Below are positions 62,281-64,000 of a stretch of 64,000 bases of DNA, one piece after another. The notes below the pieces were generated by a model. The model did not search any database. It was not told where the DNA came from and saw nothing but the letters and a program-made list of their open reading frames with translations. A program made the position numbers and the translations under genes. The DNA is from Sphingomonas cannabina (GTDB taxonomy: Bacteria; Pseudomonadota; Alphaproteobacteria; Sphingomonadales; Sphingomonadaceae). The stretch is taken from positions 3,891,001-3,955,000 of the forward strand of contig NZ_CP090059.1 of NCBI RefSeq assembly GCF_021391395.1, given 5' to 3'. Within the stretch, counting starts at the first letter, position 1; every line of letters begins with the position of its first letter.

Positions 62281-63059
62281 ACGAAGACCACGACAGGCCG
62301 ATCCCGCAATCCCCGCTCGACGCAGCGCCCGCGGCCACGCGCCGCCTGCTTGCCGAAACCCCGCTCGGCACGGTCGAGATTCCCCGCCCGCCGCTTGAAA
62401 CCCTGCCCTACCGCGCCTTCGTCATGGCGCTGCTCGGCTGCCGCGGCTTCAAGCTCGATTTCAACCGCCTGGCCTCGCACGAAGCGCTGGCGCTGGTTTC
62501 GGACAAGCTGCTCGGCCCCGGCGCCTTCGCGGCCGAGCGCATGGCACTGGCCAACGACATCGTCGCGCTGGCGGCGTTCGCGGGCGAACTGGCCGGCGGC
62601 CGCCCCGCCATCGCGATCCGCACCTATTTCGCGCCCGGCGACCTCGTCTGGCATGTCGATCGGGTCAATGAACGGACCGCGTTCCGCCTGCTCTGGCCGA
62701 TCGGCCGCCCCGCGGGCATGTGCGTGACCCCGACGGCCAATGTCGATGTGCCGCTCCATCGCGCCTATATGCGCCGCGAGCATCCGCTGCTGTGCCGGCT
62801 CGACACGCGCGTGATGCGCACCGGCGCGGCAGTAGAGAGGCTGTGGGCACATCGTCCGGCGCAGCTCGCCGCGATGATGTCCGGCACCTTCCCCTTCATT
62901 CGCGATTCCGCACAGGTCCGGCAAGTGACGCCCGGCGCCGCCAGTATCCATCGCGTCGAGACGCCCACGCAGCCGGGCACCTATCATTGCTCGTCCTGGG
63001 GCAATCGCCGAAGTCCCGGACTGCAAATCGTAATAACGGCAGCATCGGACCAGCCGTGA
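62277..63059 (+). CDS. Conserved-looking protein of unknown function with a WHVD motif
   Basis: A 260-residue soluble protein. The stretch IRTYFAPGDLVWHVDRVNER has a His-x-Asp as in DUF1826 proteins and some 2-oxoglutarate-dependent oxygenases, followed by LLWPIGRPAGMC and a later His in VDVPLHRAYMRREH. I could not fix the family. It overlaps the lipoprotein gene by four bases and the reductase-like gene by one (TGATG), so the three are translated together at the end of the pectin locus. Confidence 0.7.
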   Translation: MNEDHDRPIPQSPLDAAPAATRRLLAETPLGTVEIPRPPLETLPYRAFVMALLGCRGFKLDFNRLASHEALALVSDKLLGPGAFAAERMALANDIVALAAFAGELAGGRPAIAIRTYFAPGDLVWHVDRVNERTAFRLLWPIGRPAGMCVTPTANVDVPLHRAYMRREHPLLCRLDTRVMRTGAAVERLWAHRPAQLAAMMSGTFPFIRDSAQVRQVTPGAASIHRVETPTQPGTYHCSSWGNRRSPGLQIVITAASDQP

Positions 63060-63991
63060 TGCGGTTCCGCCGCCTCGGGCGCACTGGCCTCAACCTGTCG
63101 GAGCTGACGATCGGCACGGCCGGGCTGGCACGGGTCGCCCCGGAACAAGCCCGCGCGGCGATTACGCTCGCGCTGGACCGCGGCGTCAATGCCGTCGAGA
63201 TCGAGGCTGGCTGCAAGGACACCGCTACGCTGCTGGGCGGGCTCCTGCGTAACCGAACCGACGTCCATGTGCTGGCACGCGCCACCTCACTGATCCGGTT
63301 CGACCTCCCCTCACCCCATGTCCCGGTCCAGCAGGCCTATCCCGGCCATCACATCCGGGCCGAGACGGAAGCGCTGCTCCGGACCCTCGGCGTCGAGCGC
63401 CTCGGGGTTCAACAGCTCCACGCCTGGTGCCCGGAATGGCTGCGCGAAGGCGACTGGCTCGAAACCCTTCAGCGCCTCAGGGACGAAGGCAAGATCGCCG
63501 GCTTCGGTATCTCGCTGTTCGACCACGATGTCGACGCCGCGCTGGAAGCGGTCGCCAGCGGTGCGGTCGACACGGTGCAGGTGATGTACAATGTGTTCGA
63601 CCAGGGTGCAGCGTCCGATCTCCTTCCGCTGTGTCTGCGCCAGGATGTCGGCGTGATCGCACGCTCTGCGCTCTATTATGGCGCGCTTATCTCATCGCCA
63701 TCGCGGTTGAGCGAGTTCCCGCCGGGCGACTGGCGACAGGATTATTTCTTCGATGAGCACCGCAGGGAAACGGACCAGCGCGTCAGCCGTCTGGTGGGGG
63801 ACGTCGGGTCACCCGATCGGTCGATCTCCGATCTGGCGCTCCGTTTCTGCCTGTCCCACCCCGCCGTCTCGACGGCAGCTGTCGGGATGCGGAGTCCTGC
63901 GCACGTCGACGCCAATCTGCGCGCGGCCGCGGCGGATCATCTCGACAAGGACGAGTTGGCGTCGCTCGCACGCCACGCCTGGCTTTGTTGA
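63059..63991 (+). CDS. Aldo/keto reductase-like protein, catalytic residues missing
   Basis: A 310-residue TIM-barrel protein of the aldo/keto reductase family: RRLGRTGLNLSELTIGTAGL at the start, TLGVERLGVQQLHAW, GKIAGFGISLFDHD and RSISDLALRFCLSHPAVSTA in the usual order. The catalytic Asp and Tyr of the usual DTAxxYG are replaced (VNAVEIEAGCKDTATLL), and the catalytic Lys strand reads HVLARATSL; the His of LQLH is kept. It may therefore bind a ligand without reducing it, or use other residues. It ends at 63991, leaving nine bases to the window edge. Confidence 0.82.
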   Translation: MRFRRLGRTGLNLSELTIGTAGLARVAPEQARAAITLALDRGVNAVEIEAGCKDTATLLGGLLRNRTDVHVLARATSLIRFDLPSPHVPVQQAYPGHHIRAETEALLRTLGVERLGVQQLHAWCPEWLREGDWLETLQRLRDEGKIAGFGISLFDHDVDAALEAVASGAVDTVQVMYNVFDQGAASDLLPLCLRQDVGVIARSALYYGALISSPSRLSEFPPGDWRQDYFFDEHRRETDQRVSRLVGDVGSPDRSISDLALRFCLSHPAVSTAAVGMRSPAHVDANLRAAAADHLDKDELASLARHAWLC

Positions 63992-64000
63992 GAGCCGGCG

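Overview
The window is about 64 kb of GC-rich DNA (roughly two-thirds G+C). It looks like a chromosomal segment of a Sphingomonas-like alphaproteobacterium. Four things point there: a PhoK-type alkaline phosphatase, the alphaproteobacterial cell-cycle regulators CpdR and TrcR, very large TonB-dependent receptors beside glycan-degrading enzymes, and dense intergenic palindromes of the kinds common in sphingomonads. No phage, transposase, integrase or CRISPR array was seen.

Layout. 1-3.2 kb: the 5' part of a DsbD-type reductase (cut by the window edge), divergent from a secreted alkaline phosphatase. 3.3-9.9 kb: a leftward valine-degradation operon (mmsA, ridA-like, a small secreted protein, isobutyryl-CoA dehydrogenase, 3-hydroxyisobutyryl-CoA hydrolase, enoyl-CoA hydratase, mmsB). 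10-11.4 kb: a soluble CBS-type chemoreceptor. 11.4-20.7 kb: a leftward propionyl-CoA to succinyl-CoA operon (pccB, a low-GC small ORF, mce, mcm, bioB, pccA), divergent from its likely regulator pccR across TTTGCAAA-type sites. MmsA makes propionyl-CoA, so the two operons form one route, and bioB supplies cofactor for the biotin-dependent carboxylase. 20.7-27.2 kb: a TorF-type porin, a small frameshifted gene, a translationally coupled cluster (phosphoribosyltransferase, tiny lipoprotein, YcaQ-like DNA glycosylase) and a SulP transporter/carbonic anhydrase pair. 27.4-39.4 kb: a two-component system, an ABM-SDR fusion, tRNA-Val(GAC), cpdR, an N-formylglutamate amidohydrolase-like gene, a candidate small RNA, cytochrome b561, a FAD oxidoreductase, a DEAD-box helicase, a GST, a dienelactone hydrolase and trcR.

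39.5-64 kb is a polysaccharide utilisation locus whose gene content fits rhamnogalacturonan-I, the branched part of pectin. PL11 and PL26 lyases and a CE12 acetylesterase would handle the backbone. GH53, GH35 and GH2 enzymes would handle galactan, and GH51 the arabinan side chains. Two TonB-dependent receptors would import oligosaccharides. It ends with a small lipoprotein, a protein of unknown function and an aldo/keto-reductase-like protein whose usual catalytic residues are missing.

The most unusual observations are: palindromic repeats translated in frame inside pccA and at the N-terminus of bioB; repeats that supply the stop codons of bioB and a DUF1289 gene; a candidate small RNA with a good promoter, an anti-Shine-Dalgarno motif and a terminator; a shared 12-bp palindrome in front of two genes of the polysaccharide locus; and a glycosylase gene with no standard start codon at the right place, apparently starting at CTG in a CTGA overlap.
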